Shown: positions 36,303-50,100 of the stretch, piece by piece
How the letters are laid out: every line of letters begins with the position of its first letter
Numbering within the stretch: the first letter of the stretch is position 1
Assembly (NCBI GenBank): GCA_029990175.1
Contig: JARKIP010000053.1
Span: 18,370,001 to 18,434,000 of the forward strand
DNA: 64,000 bases
Reading direction: 5' to 3'
Origin: Petunia secreta
Lineage: Eukaryota > Streptophyta > Magnoliopsida > Solanales > Solanaceae
Made by a program: the position numbers and the translations under genes
Notes under the pieces: model-generated
What the model was told of the DNA's origin: nothing
Seen by the model: the letters and a program-made list of their open reading frames with translations, nothing else
Databases searched by the model: none

Positions 36303-38280
36303 GTTAACATAATTTATTCCAGAGTAGTTGAACAGTTGCAGTTGAACGACAAGATCATGCCTCGTTCAACGGTGTTATCGGGTTTCAATAATTCGAGCGA
36401 AGTGACTGTTGGAGGAATTACAATTAAGACATATGCGGAAGGCATTGAAAATGATACATTGTTTCAAGTAATGAAAGGTGAAATGGCATACAACGTGATA
36501 CTGGCTCGGCCATGGATCCACGCTATGGGAGCCGTTCCATTGACTCTACATCAAGTTGTAAAATTTTCCACTCCATGAGGAGTGCGCGAAATAAGAGTTG
36601 AGCAGCAAGCTTCTCGAGAGTGCTACTCGGTGCCTGTTAAGGATGGCATTCAAAAATAGCAATCACAGTTAGCGGAATCTGTGGCCGAAGACTTGACTGC
36701 GACTCCGTCATGTGCTCAACGAGTACAGTTAGCGGAGCCCGCAGTCGAAGACGAATTTGCACCGATTCCGTCATATGTTAGAGAACCACATAAACAAAAA
36801 AGCTGAAGATTCTATGATAGAAGAATTAGAGGAAGTAACGCTATTCGATGACAAACCAGATCGGAAAGTATACGTCGGGGCAGAGTTGGACTCCGAAGTA
36901 AGGACGAAAATAATATCTTTTCTCAAAATTAATTCTGACTGCTTTGCTTGGTCCCACGCGGACATGATAGGGATTGACCTAAAGGTTGCCACACATAAGT
37001 TGAATGTCGACCCAAGACATCGGCCGGTAAAGTAAAAGAAACGACCGAATAGAGGATTCCGAAGGAAAGTTATCAACGATGAAGTAGACAAGTTGTTGGC
37101 GAATGGGTTCATTAAGGAGGTTAAGTACCCAGAATGGCTAGCAAACACTATTGTAGTACCGAAGAAAAATAGGAAGTGGAGAGTATGCGTCGATTACACC
37201 GACTTTAACAAAGCTTGTCCAAAAGATTCGTTCCCACTGCCTCACATCGATAGATTGATTGATTCGACAGCAGGACACGAAATGTTGAATTTTTTGGATG
37301 CTTATTCAGGCTATAATCAAATTTCGATGGATCCAGCAGATCGGGAAAAAACTCCGTTTATCACAGACACGGGGACTTATTGTTACACAGTTATGCCCTT
37401 TGGCCTCAAGAATGCTGGAGCTACTTATCAACGTTTGGTTACCACCATGTTTAAGGATTTGATCGGAAAAATGATGGAGGTGTATATTGATGATATGTTG
37501 GTTAAGTCATTAGAAAGGAAAGATCATTTGAGTCATTTAGAAGAAACTTTTACGATACTCAGGCGCTTCAACATGAGACTGAACCCAGAGAAATGCGCAT
37601 TCGGGGTCGGATCCAGCAAGTTCTTGGGATTCATCATATCGCAAAAAGTAATTGAGGCCAATCCAGACAAAATCAAGGCGATCGAAAGCATATCCGAAGA
37701 TCTGAAAACGGCAAAAGAAGTTCAGCAACTGACCGGTCGAGTAGCCTATCTCAGCAGGTTTATCTCGAGGTCATCTGAACGATGTCACAAGTTCTTTTCG
37801 GTGCTGAGAAAAAACAAAAGCGTTGATTGGACACCAAAATGCAATAAAGCCCTCAAAGAATTGAAGCAATATTTATCCAACCCTCTATTACTCTCAAAAC
37901 CGGTCGAAGGAGAAATGTTGCCGATCTACCTAGTTGTTTCCGAAGTGGCCGTGAGCGCTGTCCTCGTTTTGCGAGGACGGAGGTAACCAATTTCCTATCT
38001 ATTATGTTAGTAAAACACTATTAGATGCAGAAACACGATATCCACATCAAGAAAAACTAGCACTAGCAGTAGTCACTGCCGCACGAAAGCTAAGACCGTA
38101 TTTCCAATGTCATTCCATATCTGTTATAACTACTTTTCGATTGCGAAATATTTTACATCGGCCAGATCTCTCTGGTCGATTAATGAAATGGGCGGTCGAG
38201 CTGAGTGAGTACGACATCACTTACCAGCCTCGCACCGCCATCAAATCTCAAGTTTGAGCTGATTTTGTAGCAGACTTTAG
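36303..38280 (+). pseudogene. Tat protease C-terminus, RT and RNase H (broken)
   Basis: The protease flank has the GRPWIH-type sentence (ARPWIHAMGAVPLTLHQ, near 36510-36560). The pre-RT block is INSDCFAWSHADMIGID. RT blocks are VCVDYTDFNKACPKDSFPLP, FLDAYSGYNQI, VMPFGLKNAGATYQR and an intact YIDDMLVKS catalytic box near 37480. The normal RNase H follows (LLDAETRYPHQEKLALAVV, SGRLMKWAVELSEYDI). Stops at 36576, 37033-37035 and 38255-38257, and a frameshift near 37968, interrupt it. The RT core 37093-37986 is open. Confidence 0.9.
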
Positions 38281-38317
38281 CGCTAACATCTTTCCGGAAG
38301 CAAAGCAAGAGGAGCTG

Positions 38318-38914
38318 ATGATGAGAGATCCAGATCCCGGAGTCTGGATGATGTACACCGATGGAGCTTCAAATGTGAGAGGAACTGGCCTTGGAAATTT
38401 GTTGATAGCACCTACCGGTGAAAAACTCAGGTATGCGATCAAATTACATGCAAAGACTAACAACGAGGCCGAATATGAGGCTCTTGCTGCAGGTTTAAAG
38501 ATCGCAAAAGACCTGAAAATCGAACGACTAGACATCAAAAGCGATTCTCAGTTAGTGGCAAACCAAATCCGAGGGGATTTTTGTGTTCGAGATTCGAGGA
38601 TGCAGCAGCTGCTCGAAAAGGTACAAAATCTTCTAACTTCTTTTCAGGAATGGAAGATAGCCCAGATCCCGAGGGAGGATAACATCGAGGCAGACACCTT
38701 GGCCAACCTCGGTTCTGCAGCAGCCGTCGCTGGAGAACTCGACGAAACGGTGGTTCATTTGTTCGAATCTCCACTCTGTCGGAGCATCAAGGAGGTAAAC
38801 AATGTTAATCATACTTGGGATTGGAGAAACAAATATTTGTCCTATTTGCAGGCAGGCACTCTTCCAAATGACAAGAAATCTGCCCGATCGCTCAAAGCTA
38901 AAGCGGCCAGATAA
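38318..38914 (+). pseudogene. Tat second (archaeal-type) RNase H
   Basis: About 198 open codons between the first RNase H and integrase. The four catalytic acidic positions are visible: Asp in MYTDGAS, Glu in NNEAEYEALAAGLK, Asp in DIKSDSQLVANQI, Asp in EADTLANLGS. A plant-derived archaeal-type RNase H placed here defines the Tat lineage. The domain is uninterrupted even though neighbours are broken. A TAA at 38912-38914 splits it from the integrase N-terminus. Confidence 0.9.
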
Positions 38915-40048
38915 TGCATTGTAGACAACCAACTCTATAGGCGAACGTTCGGTGGCCCTTTAGCAAAGTGCGTTGGGCTAGATGGAACGATCTATGTGTT
39001 GAGAGTGGTTCACGAAGGCGAATGCGGCAATCATTCCGGCAGTAAATCGTTGGTTCGAAAGATAATCAGAGCTGGATACTATTGGCCAACGATCGCAAGG
39101 ATTTCGTTTGTAAGTGTGACAAATGTCAACGATTTGGAAACCTCATACATCAACAAGTAGAGCCCCTTCATTTGGTCACGTCACCGTGGCCATTCATGAA
39201 GTGGGGAATGGACTTTGTTGGGCCGATTCCAACAGCGCCTGGTGGGGTAAAATTTATTTTAATTTTAACAGATTATTTTTCTAAGTGTGTAGAAGCAATT
39301 GCTTTGGCTAAAATTCGCGAACAGGAAATTGTCAAGTTCATTCACCAGAACATCATTTGCCGCTTTAGGTTCCCGAAGGAGATCACCTGTGATAACGGCA
39401 AACAGTTCGTGGGGAGGCGAATCACAGCTTTCTTTGAGAAGTGGGGGATCAAGCGGATTGTATCAACACCCTATCACCCCAGCGCAAACGGATAAGCTGA
39501 GTCTTCCAACACGACGATTATCGAGTACTTGAAGAAAATGATGGACGAATCAAAGGGAAACTGGCCGAACGAACTTCCAGGTGCGCTGTGAGGCTCATCG
39601 CACAACGGTGAAGCACAGCACCAGGGAAACCCCATTCTCACTTGTCTATGGAACAGAAGCATTGATTTCGGTGGAAATTGGTGAACCCAGCCTTCGGTTC
39701 GCTCACTCCACTGATGAATCAAACAAGGAGGCCATGCTGATAGACTTGGTTTTAGTCGAGGCAAAAAGGTATATGGCACTAGTCCGAATACAAGCACAGA
39801 AACAAAGAGCAGAAAACTACCTCAACAAAAAAATCAGGTATCGAGATTTTAATGTAGGTGATTACGTGTTGAGCATCAAAAGGCCAAAGAAGGATGAACC
39901 AAATGAAAGCAAACTAGGAGCAAATTGGGAGGGACCCTACCGGGTCAAGGCAGTCATCGGAAAAGGTTCATACCAACTCGAGACAATGGACTCCAAGCCG
40001 GTCGACTTCAATTGGAATATCACACAATTGAAGAAATATTACTTCTAA
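38915..40048 (+). pseudogene. Tat integrase (broken)
   Basis: Zinc-binding domain: HEGECGNHSG and CKCDKCQ, split by a frameshift near 39085. Core: Asp in KWGMDFVGP, Asp in ITCDNGKQF, Glu in the AESSN block just after a TAA stop at 39493-39495. The C-terminal GANWEGPYRVKAVIGKGSYQ and NWNITQLKKYYF ending lies in 39581-40048, after another frameshift near 39585. The end at 40046-40048 is the natural pol stop. Confidence 0.9.
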
Positions 40049-41175
40049 TTTCTACGGTATCGTATGATCGAATTTCATTTTTTACTTGCATAATTTTCAT
40101 TTCCCCTCCATCGGGCACGCTTGTTTAATTGATTATTTGACACTAACATTTTTAGATGATAGGCATAGTTGGAATCGAATGATGACAAACATCACCCACG
40201 AACACTTGAGCTCGAAATGCTCCAATCAGGGTCGATAAGTCTGACGAACATTCTAACGTGGTCTTCATTTATAACGTTCTCTTAGTGTTTGCCTTTCAAT
40301 GATTTCCTTTCAGATGTCGAAGATCGAGGTCCAGTGTTCGACTGCTCATACTTCACACCCAAACACTGGGGGGGATGGAGTTAGCTGGATAGTCACACAT
40401 TCAAAGACTGGGGACTGCCCAAGAATCGGGGACGTTATTCGAAAATGAAGACGCAGTCGATGGAAGACGAAACTAGGGCCTCGTCCAAAAATTCGATGTT
40501 GGCCTCAAGCCCCAACATTTTCACGCGAGCTGGGGACTCGTTTAAATTGGACAAAAACTTCAAGCCCCAATGTTTTCACTCAAAATTGGGGACTTCGTTT
40601 GGATGAGACATACAATATGTAAACGATCCATTAGCGATCAAGAAATTTCTTTATTATCAATGCCTTTAAACGGCTACATCGTACAAATGATCGAATCAAC
40701 CGATCCCAAAATCTATTAGGCGCCCAATAGCGGCCAATACTTCAATAATAAATAACACTGTCATTTTTTACAATATCTACAACACTGGTCGTTTTGTGTT
40801 ATCAATCTTTGCATTACTGAATTTAACAATTCAAGATTTTGACAAGTGTTTGAATCTAAATTTCCGAACGCAAAATTGTTCGAAGAGTGCATTGCGTGAA
40901 AGTGAGACGTCATTCTTTACTATGCACTAAGTACATTGGGCCCTGATCACATTATATTCTTCCAATGATTATCGCTAAAACGTTAACATTTCGAACGATC
41001 AAACTAACTTATCTTCGGAAAACAACGTACAAAGTGATAAAAGGAAATCTCTGAAAAACATAATTCATTCATTCAAAAATATTTACATCGGTCAAAAGAC
41101 CTCATCGTATCAAAAACAAAAAGACCAAGCTACTGGTAAAAAACAACTAGATAAAAAAATGTTCAGACTAACAAC
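40049..41175 (+). other. Tat 3' non-coding region
   Basis: Between pol and the 3' end of the antisense gene. Contains a short direct duplication at about 40505-40545 and 40558-40600 (cttcaagccccaa...tttca...ttggggact). No ORF of note. Confidence 0.6.
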
Positions 41176-43868
41176 TCATTCATCATCCCCGTCGGAGCCT
41201 TCGTCAGAAGAACTTACAGGGAGACCAAGATCTTCACGGGCCAACCTCACAATGGCAACGACATCATTCAGCTCGGTGGGAATATCAATACTTCGATTCA
41301 ACATCTCTCTAAGCACATTGCGCCTCGACTCAGCAAGGATCAAGTCCTTCTTCTTTTCAAACTCCTCCTCGAGGTCGCGCCTTAAGTTGATCGACTCCTT
41401 TTGAAGCAATAAGTTCCTCTCCGACAGGCTGTCAGTTTGAACTTTTAAGTCCTTGTTGCCTTTGCGAAGAACTTGCAGCTCCTCGGACATATCAGCCAAC
41501 TCTCGATTTTTGCTCTCCAAAGCAGAGTTGAGTTCAACCATTTTCAAGTCCGAGTTGGCTTCATGTTCACTAAGCTGCTCGTTCAAGGCTCGAATCTGAG
41601 AATCCAACTCAGATTGACGAAGGGCATGTTCATTCGTGCTCTTGTCGAAGTTAGCCAGAAGTTCAGCATTGTTGGCCTCCAAAGCCTTCAATTTCTGATG
41701 CAGCTCTTCTCCTGCCGAAGTAAGATGAATGATTTGCTCGTTTAGCACTTTGGCCCCGTCTTAAAGTTGGGGAATCCAATCATCTGTCTCGATCGCCATT
41801 ATGGAATTCTGAAAACAAGTCATAAGATTCAAAGGGAAGGAGGAAAGTAAGTGGTGGAAATTTATGCAAAGGGGAGGAAAATAAAAGTTTACCCTAAAGG
41901 CACCGAAAGCAATCTGCGAAGGCAAGCTCAGATCTTCATGCGTGTTCAAACGAGCTTGCTCCATCGGGCCTATGACATCGAAAAGATAATCGCCAAGCCG
42001 CTTTGAGCACCTGAGCAAGTCAACATTGCGCAGAACTGTTATTGTAAGCGATCTGTCGCTCAATACTTCAGATTCGCCCAGAGCAGCGAAGGCAGCAGCC
42101 TCTTCACCTCGAGGAAGAGGTACGATCGGATCAGTATGATCCACACCTAAGAACGACGAACCTATTTCTTCATCATATATTTCGGCGTTGCCACGGGTCG
42201 ATCTAAAGCTGGCATCTTTCCCTTTGCCAGATCCCTTTCCTCGAGGTCCCGATCGAAGGCGTCGACCTCTCCTCTCGAACCTCAGGCACAATGCCCAAGG
42301 AAACGATGGCACCCTCTCAACTAGGTAAGCCCCCTGAGCCCGAAGTGACCTCTTCGACTATTGGAGATAGGTGGAAATCGTCGACTGAAAGATCTCCAAG
42401 CTGTTCAGCTGCCTTAAGCTAAATAGCTGTTTTTAGAGTCTTTCCTTCACAAGCTTTTTAGGATGCCTCACCAATCGGTCAGATCCCGATTCATCTCCAG
42501 CCTCCTCTTCTTCCTCTACGTCAATAATTTAAGTCATTTCTTCGGTGGTTTTTATCACAGCAATAGCTGAGCTCGTCCCAACAATCACCTTTTCAATGGT
42601 TTGGGGCGCAACCAACGAACTGCCCCCTTGCCCCTTGTCCACAACCTTGGATAAATATTTACTCCTTTAATCCTGAAAGGATTTCTTCTTTTTATTCGGA
42701 GGAGGAGCGTAATCGAGTTTCTCCTCGCCCTCGACCTCAACTTCTTCGTCGCTGGGCTCACCTCCGGCACCAGTGATACCTATGAAAATTCAAAAATTAA
42801 AGGGAAGAGCAAACCAAAACACAAATTCAATACAAGTCCAAAGGGAAGAAACTTACCATGATTTATGGCTTTTAGGGTCTTCAAAGCCGCGACCAGCTTG
42901 CAAGCCCTCTGATCGTTGGTCGTCTTGTCAAGGACTTTGATCAACCACGGTACGATGTCAGAAATTTGGTTGAACAGGACTTTGTCGGCTGAAAGTGGAA
43001 GATGAATTTTCAAGGTTAAAAATGTTAACAAATTTAGTCAAGAGTAAGAAACAAATAAACACTTACGAGTTCGATTCCATATGCTCGGAAGCGGTTCCTT
43101 TTGGGGCGCAGTTAATTGCCCCGTAGGAATAAAAATAAAGCGTTGGTCCCACCCCCGAAGGTCGTCATCATTTTCGGAGATCAGGGCCCGCTGGCCTCGT
43201 TTGGCCAAATTAATTACCCCTCATTTATAAACTCGGGGGGAGTAGATGTTAAGAATATGGCGAAGTGTCCATTCCACTTCCGCCATCTGTGTGAACCATC
43301 GCATGATCACCACTGTTCTCCATATCGCTGGAGAAAGCTGTCCGAGGCAGACATTGTACATCTTACAAAACACCTCGATCACATTGTCAACCGGAAGAGT
43401 GAAATCGATGGTAAAGGGGTAGGTCAACACCACCGAATGACCTTCAATGTGAGTGGCCAAAGTCGACTTCCTCGGAGGACACATAACATCGATTACACCA
43501 ATCTTCCGACCACAGTCCTCCCGGAATCGTTGTATCGACGCAGGAGTAATTGCACAATATACAGAATCGATTGGAATATTTTTCTTCTTATTCTTCTCCA
43601 TTTCACTTTGAGCACTGACCTTGCAGTCATTTTCATAAGTAAACCTCTTCAGAAGGATTTCTGAATATGACTTCTTAAGACCAAAATCCTTTGTTTTTCT
43701 CTCCTTTCGCTTTTTGCCCTTCTTATCTCCTGAAGGGCTGGCGGCGGTGGAGATTTGCTCCGCCACCACAACAGACTGCGGCGATGCTATGGCAGCAGTA
43801 GCAATGGCAGCAGTAGCGATGGAGGCCGTAGCTTCATTATCAATAACTTTTTGAGAAGATGAAGATAT
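41176..43868 (-). pseudogene. Tat antisense gene, four exons (PF04195-like plus coiled coil)
   Basis: Encoded opposite to gag-pol. Predicted exons on the minus strand: 43868-43067, 42988-42857, 42779-41893, 41808-41176. Introns of 78, 77 and 84 nt have GT-AG ends, two with gtaagt donors, in phases 1, 1 and 0; reading frame is kept across all three. The N-terminal exon has YPFTIDFTLPVDNVIEVFC and EWTLRHILNIYSPRVYK motifs. I know these from the 'putative gypsy type transposon' family (PF04195). The middle is acidic; the last exon is a long coiled coil. Defects are four nonsense codons (43221-43219, 42669-42667, 42531-42529, 41763-41761) and a start that seems to read ATA instead of ATG at 43868-43866. 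No frameshift was found. Function unknown. Confidence 0.8.
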
Positions 43869-44219
43869 TTTTTAGCAAACCTGATGATTTGAACAAAGTA
43901 AACACTGGAAATTGGAAGCAGAAATTGATGAACACAAACGAGAAATCCTGAGATTTGCTTGAAGAAGTTGGAGAGTTTTAAGAAATTTTGAAGTTGTAAA
44001 GTTTGTAAAAATGAGTTGAAGTTGATATTTATAAGGCAAAAGTCATCATTGCCTCGGTAACCGATGAAAACTGTCGTCCGCACGATGACTGACACGTGCG
44101 GCAATGGGAAGTTGAAGTGACGGTTTAGCGTCTCGAATTGAAGGGCCACGAATGCTCCACGTGTTTTTCCCGCCTAAAGTTTCAAGCCACTTGCCAAGTT
44201 TTCCGAACATCGCTTGGCA
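43869..44219. other. leader of antisense gene / Tat 3' UTR
   Basis: Non-coding between the antisense gene start and the polypurine tract. It would be the 5' leader of the antisense message and the 3' UTR of the sense one. Confidence 0.45.
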
Positions 44220-44234
44220 AGTGGGGGGACTATC
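44220..44234 (+). other. Tat polypurine tract
   Basis: agtggggggactatc ends exactly where the right LTR begins (tgtattggtc). Confidence 0.85.
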
Positions 44235-45511
<1,277 letters not shown>

Positions 45512-45730
45512 ATTTGGCGCCCACCGTAGGGTCTAGGCAATCGATTTGTTTCGAAATTTGAATCGTTTGATACTACTTACGTTTGCTTTTTTGTCTTACA
45601 ATGGCAGATGAAAGTAACATTGATGCGACCGCCGCTTTCAATGGTCAACAACAGCTCAATCCCAATGACGGGATTCATGTTCCGACGAATGTTGAAGCGG
45701 TCGATGAATCAACCAATCACGAGCAGGATC
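45512..45730 (+). pseudogene. second Tat PBS and gag 5' fragment
   Basis: Repeats 34285-34510 almost base for base: PBS at 45515-45532, ATG at 45601, gag codons for MADESNIDATAAFNG through the EQDP block. Homology stops abruptly after gcaggatccg at 45730, where unrelated minus-strand Ogre-like DNA begins. Confidence 0.9.
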
Positions 45731-47181
45731 CGAGAAGTGGGTAAGGGGAGTGTTTAGGTAAAAGGAAAAAATCAGAAAATCAGGTGGGGTAACGCGAGGA
45801 CGCGTGGCTACCTGAGAGGTGCACCATGTGTGCGTCTGTGGACCCATACAATGTGATGTAAATAGGTAGTATAAGTGTTGAGCGTATATGATGTATATTT
45901 AGTGTATATGAGGGTATATTTGGCTAATAATTGACTTAAAATGCCAATAAATGAAAGAATAATTAATAAAATATAAGGAATGATATTGGGGACTTGGAAA
46001 AAATAATAATTAATTTAAAATTATTATAAATGAGTTTAGATAGTATTAATTAAGTGTAAATAATTGTAAAATGGGTATTCAAGTGTATAAATTGTTCAAA
46101 CAGTTACGAATCGTGCAAGTTTTTTGAAAACGATCTAAATGATGCAATTATATAATATAATCACATTTAAATATGTATACATATGAATAGGGGATTGAAT
46201 GATAAATGCGGCACAAATAAATGCCTGATATAATGCGATTTTGTCTGAGAAAATAATATTGCATTTTTCAAAGTTTATATGATAAATTGTAAATAGGAGG
46301 GACAAAATTGGGTGTCGACAGCTGCCCCTCTTTGCCCGGGGATGATGAAAGAGTCTTCGAGCAAAGACGTTGACGGAGCAGCCAATTTTGTCATGGCTTT
46401 TAGAAAGTGCAGTTGAGAATTGCGCGTGCTTTGGAATAATGTATAAGGTAATGTTTTGCGGTGTTGCTAAACTTGCTGAAGCTTTCCCTGCAATCAAGGT
46501 AAGCTACTTGCAAGTCATATTTATAAACATGAAGTAGACTTTCCTATCGTTTTGAGTGTCAAATGTCATGGTTTTCTTGTTATGAGATGTTTGCCTATTT
46601 GTCAGGATTCATAAGTGCCTCTCCTCAGGAGATATTTGTCTGCTCGTCGGGAGCTATTTGCCTGCTCGTTAAGAGCTACTAAGTACCTCTCATCAGAAGA
46701 TATTTGTCTGCTCGTTGGGAGCTATTTGCCTGCTCGTCAGGAGCTACTAAGTGCCTCTCGTCAAGAGATATTTGTCTGCTCATCGGGAGCTATTTGCCTG
46801 CTCATCAGGAGCTACTAGGTGCCTCTCATACAGAGATATTTGTCTGCTCATCAGGAGCTGCTAAGTACCTCTTGCCAGGAGATATTTGTCTGCTCGTTGA
46901 GAGCTATTTGTTTGCTCGTCAGGGGCTACTAAGTGCCTCTCGTCAGGAGATATTTGTACAACGAGTAAGGTAAAGTTATAAAATATAGAGATATTACCGT
47001 GCCTGCAGGATTGCCTGAAATGTCGCCATGCTGATTGTCACATTGTTTGCCTTTTGGTGCCTGCGCTCAAAGAAAAACTTGTAAGTTGTGGGGGAGGAAG
47101 GTTCGATTTGTGCATTCTTCGCCTGTCTCGTGCCTTTCTTTTGTGGTGTCGTTTTTTGCGAATGCCAGACCTTGGTCAAGC
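45731..47181 (-). mobile_element. truncated Ogre-like 3' end, minus strand
   Basis: Read on the minus strand, 47181-46321 is a 3' UTR ending in cccgggcaaagaggggcagc, the same purine tract as the neighbouring Ogre. The LTR start tgtcgacacccaattttgtcc follows at 46320. Only about 590 bp of LTR (46320-45731) remains before the junction with the Tat fragment. No coding region survives. The large plus-strand Ogre is inserted at its other end. Confidence 0.8.
46590..46963. repeat. 68-bp tandem array built of ~23-bp subunits
   Basis: tgcctct / tacctct starts recur at 46616, 46684, 46752, 46820, 46866 and 46934: spacing 68, 68, 68, 46, 68. Each 68-bp unit is three related pieces (gagatatttgtctgctcgtc, gagctatttgcctgctcgtt, gagctactaagtgcctctc). 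The single 46-bp spacing is one subunit short. Confidence 0.93.
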
Positions 47182-50100
47182 TGTTGACACCCAATTTCGT
47201 CCCGAGATTTAATTAATGACTAATTATTTAAATGAAAATTAATTAATTAAAATAAAATTGAAATTAAAATTAATTAATTAAAATTAGTTATAGTAAATTA
47301 ATTAATTTCAAAAGAAAAGGCTAAGTGTGCGATATACAACCCCAATTTCAGCCTACTCGTGCAATTTTTTTCGCTTACTCCTATAATCCCTAAAGTAGGG
47401 CTAAATTTGCCTTACGAATTAATTTCCGGCTCACTTGTGCAAACATATATACATACAGTACACGCGCATATCAGTTCCTCACAGCTCAATTACCCGCGAC
47501 CCAATTTCCTTTCCCAACCCGTTTTCTCTCACGTTCGACCCGCGATTGATCTCCATTTCCTCCAAACTCGATCCGCTAGCAGCCAAAATCTCGTACCACT
47601 GGTCCCCATTCCTCTTCCCTCTCTCTAGTACAAGATCTCAATCGATCCTAGCCCTCCATTTTGAATCACGGATCAATCCGAGCCGTAGAGAGATTCAACG
47701 TCCGTTTTTCTCTTTGAATCAGGGTGAAAATGGTACAATCCAAGAGGATTATACTATTTTGACCTTGATTTCAAAGGGGAAAAAAATCAAAGGGAGTAGG
47801 GATCGGCTTGGAATTTCAAGAGAATCCTAAAACCCTAAAGCTCAGGTATATATTCCTTATCTTGTTCATTTATAGGGAGTCTGGATTTTAACACACAAAA
47901 AAAACGGCAGCATTGATATTATTTTCAGAATTTTCTCTCAGTTTAAAAAATATATACTCATAGTGTTTTAGTTTCTGGTTTCGAGTCGAGCATCGCTTTC
48001 AACTTTGTGTCATCGCTTCATTAGTTGTTTCGTCGCTTCACCAATCGTCGTCGTCGCTTGGTCGAGTCGCGTCCATTTTTCAGTTTTCGCTCTTGTTCCC
48101 TGCTTTACAACAGGTAATAACTTTTTCTTCCTTTTTTTTTCTCCTTTATTCATTTAGTCATGTTTATTATTTGAAATGTGATGTTTTGTTCTGTGTTTTA
48201 CTTTGTACTTTTCTGCATAGTTAATGAAGTTGTTTAGCCCCATGTTAGGTGTTACGAACCCTAGTTGGAATTAAAGCCTGGATCTTGGGCAGTTTAGTTA
48301 CCAAAATCGCATCTTAAGTCGAATGATAAAAGGAAAATGAAAAATGATCTCACTGTGTATCTTTTAAACATAAGAGTAAAAGTTTTTTTTTAGTTTTAGA
48401 CCTCATGTTAATCAAAATAGAAGGTTATCTGGCTAAGAGCTAAAATTTTAGTGCTGATGTCTATGTTGAAAAGAGATAGATCTCTGTTAAAATGAAAAGG
48501 AAGCTCTGGCTTTGTTAAAAGAGGATGTCAGTGTGTTGTTTCATTTCAAAATGTCAGTTTTTTTTTTAGCTCGATCAACAAATGGAAACCTTTTTTTTTT
48601 ATATCAAAGATTATTGTTTGTTCCCTTGCTAAAAGATAAGTAGCATTCTGGATTTCTTGTCATTGCTCTGTCTTGTTCAATTCTGTTTGGAATAGTATAA
48701 GTTCAAGAAAGCTCAGGTGTAAAGAGGATGGCTAAGGGCTGTCTTGGTCTTGGAGGGAGTTCTGGTAGATTGTTTTTGTTTCTGGGAGCTATAAGGTATT
48801 GTCTTTGGTTCTTAGTTGCTAGTAGAGGAGTGCATGTTGTTTCAGGTGGTTGTTCAAAGTTCTGTTAAGGGGTGTATGTAGGTTAGTCAGGGTGTGCATA
48901 TATGTGAATGTCTGCGTGTTTCAAATATGTGTGTGTTCGAAATGAGTGTATGTGAGTTGATTGATGATTAGATTTTCATGCAGACTTGAGTTTGTTGTAT
49001 CGCATCTGATAAGATTTGAACTATTGGTAATGTTAGCAAGTTCCTGGAAGTGATGATTTAGCATCGAAATGAGGATAGAAATAGTGAAGCTCTTTGCTTG
49101 AAGAGTTCAACTTAAAAGTTTTGCGAGAATATGCAGTGAAGAGTGTGTGAAGGAATCCAGATTAATCCATAATCCTATATAATCAATGTAACAGGGTTGT
49201 GCCAATTTTACCTTATTATGCATTTGATCCTTTTACGGCTCTTAGAGTGCACCGTAAGCCGTGATCTATTACCTTAACAATCAATAACTAATGCCCTGGA
49301 TAATATAATTTCAGTGTTACCTCCCTGTGGGTTTGACTATTCAGGATATCTTTTGTTGTAAGGTTGAAATGGATGATAAGCTTCTCGTTTGTTTGGTATT
49401 CCATTTTCTTTTGTTTTTATAAATGTGAGATTATGTGTTTAGCTTATACTAATTTCTATCTCCCTGTATTTTTTTCATGTACACCTTCGGGGACGAGTTG
49501 AAATAAAACTCACAAATGGGATGGCTACATGCATTGGAAGTCATTTGATCCGCTCCGCATTTTCGGGACTTGATATCCCCGAAAATGTAAAGAAAAAAAA
49601 AAGAAAAGAAAACGAAAATCTCTAAGTTCAAGGCTCAATGATTGAGTTGCGCTTCCGGGTTCTACCTTCTCAAACTCCCGCTTTCCCGTTCCCTTTAGAA
49701 AGCATGTTTTAGGAAGCCCTGAACCGGACTAGGATTTGCATGTTAGAAACTTGGTAGGATAGTCGCTTTATTGAATTGTTAATTTATTGTATGTTTTAAA
49801 ATGATTATATAATTGCATATCCCGTCTCTTTGGGACTCGCCAATTAATTTAAGATAGTAGAAACCTTTAGTTAATTATCGAGTGCAAAAGAAATAAAATT
49901 AAAATTGTACCTATTTATTCATTATTTATATTTAGTCAATTATTTATCCATTTATTAATTCATTTATTTATTCATTAATTAAATTAATTAAGTGGTATTT
50001 ATTATTAATTTATTTGTTTAATTTTAAATTAATCATTTATTTGCCTAATCAATTATAATTATTTATTTATTTATTTATTTATTAAATTATTTAAGTGGTA

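Noticed and set aside
43116..43664. 182-codon plus-strand ORF opposite the antisense gene
   Set aside because: It is the complement of exon 1 of the antisense gene, whose frame has recognisable family motifs and in-phase introns.
46615..46973. ORFs with repeated CLLIGSYLPA-type peptides
   Set aside because: Frames through the 68-bp tandem array; no conserved product.
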